From Fluviibacter sp039805725 (GTDB lineage: Bacteria; Pseudomonadota; Gammaproteobacteria; Burkholderiales; Rhodocyclaceae): 14,200 nt of DNA. The notes under the pieces are model-generated. The model had not been told where the DNA came from and searched no databases. It saw nothing but the letters and a program-made list of their open reading frames with translations. Below are positions 14,028-14,200 of this stretch, in pieces (position 1 is the first letter of the stretch; the number at the start of each line of letters is the position of its first letter). The DNA lies in the NCBI GenBank assembly GCA_039805725.1, contig JBDLTT010000044.1:1-14200 (forward strand). Direction: 5' to 3'. The position numbers and the translations under genes were made by a program.

Positions 14028-14200
14028 ATGGCACATTCCAGCATGCTTCACGTCCGCGTGGACGACGAAATTAAGGCTCAGGCCGGCGAGGCTTTGGCAG
14101 CCATGGGGCTGTCTGTGTCTGACGCCGTGCGCATTCTGCTTAAACGCGTGGCAAACGACCAGGCTTTTCCTCTAGAACTCAAGGTTCCCAATGCGGAAAC
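14028..14200 (+). CDS. DinJ/RelB-family antitoxin, 3' end cut by window edge
   Basis: The first 57 codons are visible. MLHVRVDDEIKAQAGEALAAMGLSVSDAVRILLKRVA (residues 6-42) is the ribbon-helix-helix fold of the RelB/DinJ family: a short DNA-binding strand (MLHVRV), then two helices joined at GLSVSDAVR. It closely resembles the start of E. coli DinJ, including the following AFPLELKVPN segment. AAGGAG (14013-14018) stands nine bases before the ATG. DinJ pairs with YafQ and RelB with RelE, both ribosome-dependent mRNA-cutting toxins encoded just downstream, so a toxin gene is expected right after the window edge, but it cannot be seen. A solitary antitoxin is also possible. Confidence 0.88.
   Translation, partial: MAHSSMLHVRVDDEIKAQAGEALAAMGLSVSDAVRILLKRVANDQAFPLELKVPNAE

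Overview
The window looks like a chromosomal segment of a betaproteobacterium. The reasons are the gene order gyrA-serC-pheA-hisC-tyrA-aroA on one strand with mtaD, ompA, ubiG and a Gph-type phosphatase on the other, a tmRNA whose tag reads ANDERYALAA, and a short RmpM-like OmpA protein without a beta-barrel. The DNA is GC-rich and densely coding. The genus cannot be named from sequence reading alone. No gene-free stretch exceeds 300 bases, and I saw no insertion sequence, CRISPR array or tRNA gene.

Positions 1-8095 hold six genes read leftward with gaps of only 12-32 bases: gyrA, serC, pheA, hisC, tyrA and aroA (aroA runs off the left edge). This is the well-known mixed-function supraoperon arrangement. 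It combines DNA topology with serine/pyridoxal phosphate synthesis and the shikimate, phenylalanine and tyrosine branches. No terminator is visible between gyrA and serC, so co-transcription is likely.

Positions 8193-11726 are read rightward: mtaD (amidohydrolase for methylthioadenosine/S-adenosylhomocysteine), a highly expressed-looking short ompA with a strong terminator, then ubiG and a phosphatase coupled by a 1-base TGATG overlap. MtaD and UbiG are linked by S-adenosyl metabolism. The phosphatase may be MupP (MurNAc-6-phosphate phosphatase, cell-wall recycling) rather than phosphoglycolate phosphatase. The tmRNA gene ssrA (11756-12119) follows, with its own terminator.

The right end (12160-14200) is the accessory-looking part. 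It has a 123-residue protein of unknown function that is an ungapped internal duplication with a 64-residue period. Facing it is a chromate transporter gene (chrA) split by one in-frame TAA stop, with a possible GTG restart. Divergent from chrA is the start of a DinJ/RelB-type antitoxin gene whose promoter contains an inverted repeat, probably its autoregulatory operator; the partner toxin would lie beyond the right edge.

Most of the window is ordinary housekeeping DNA. The observations most worth a second look are the duplicated unknown protein, the split chrA and the antitoxin operator.
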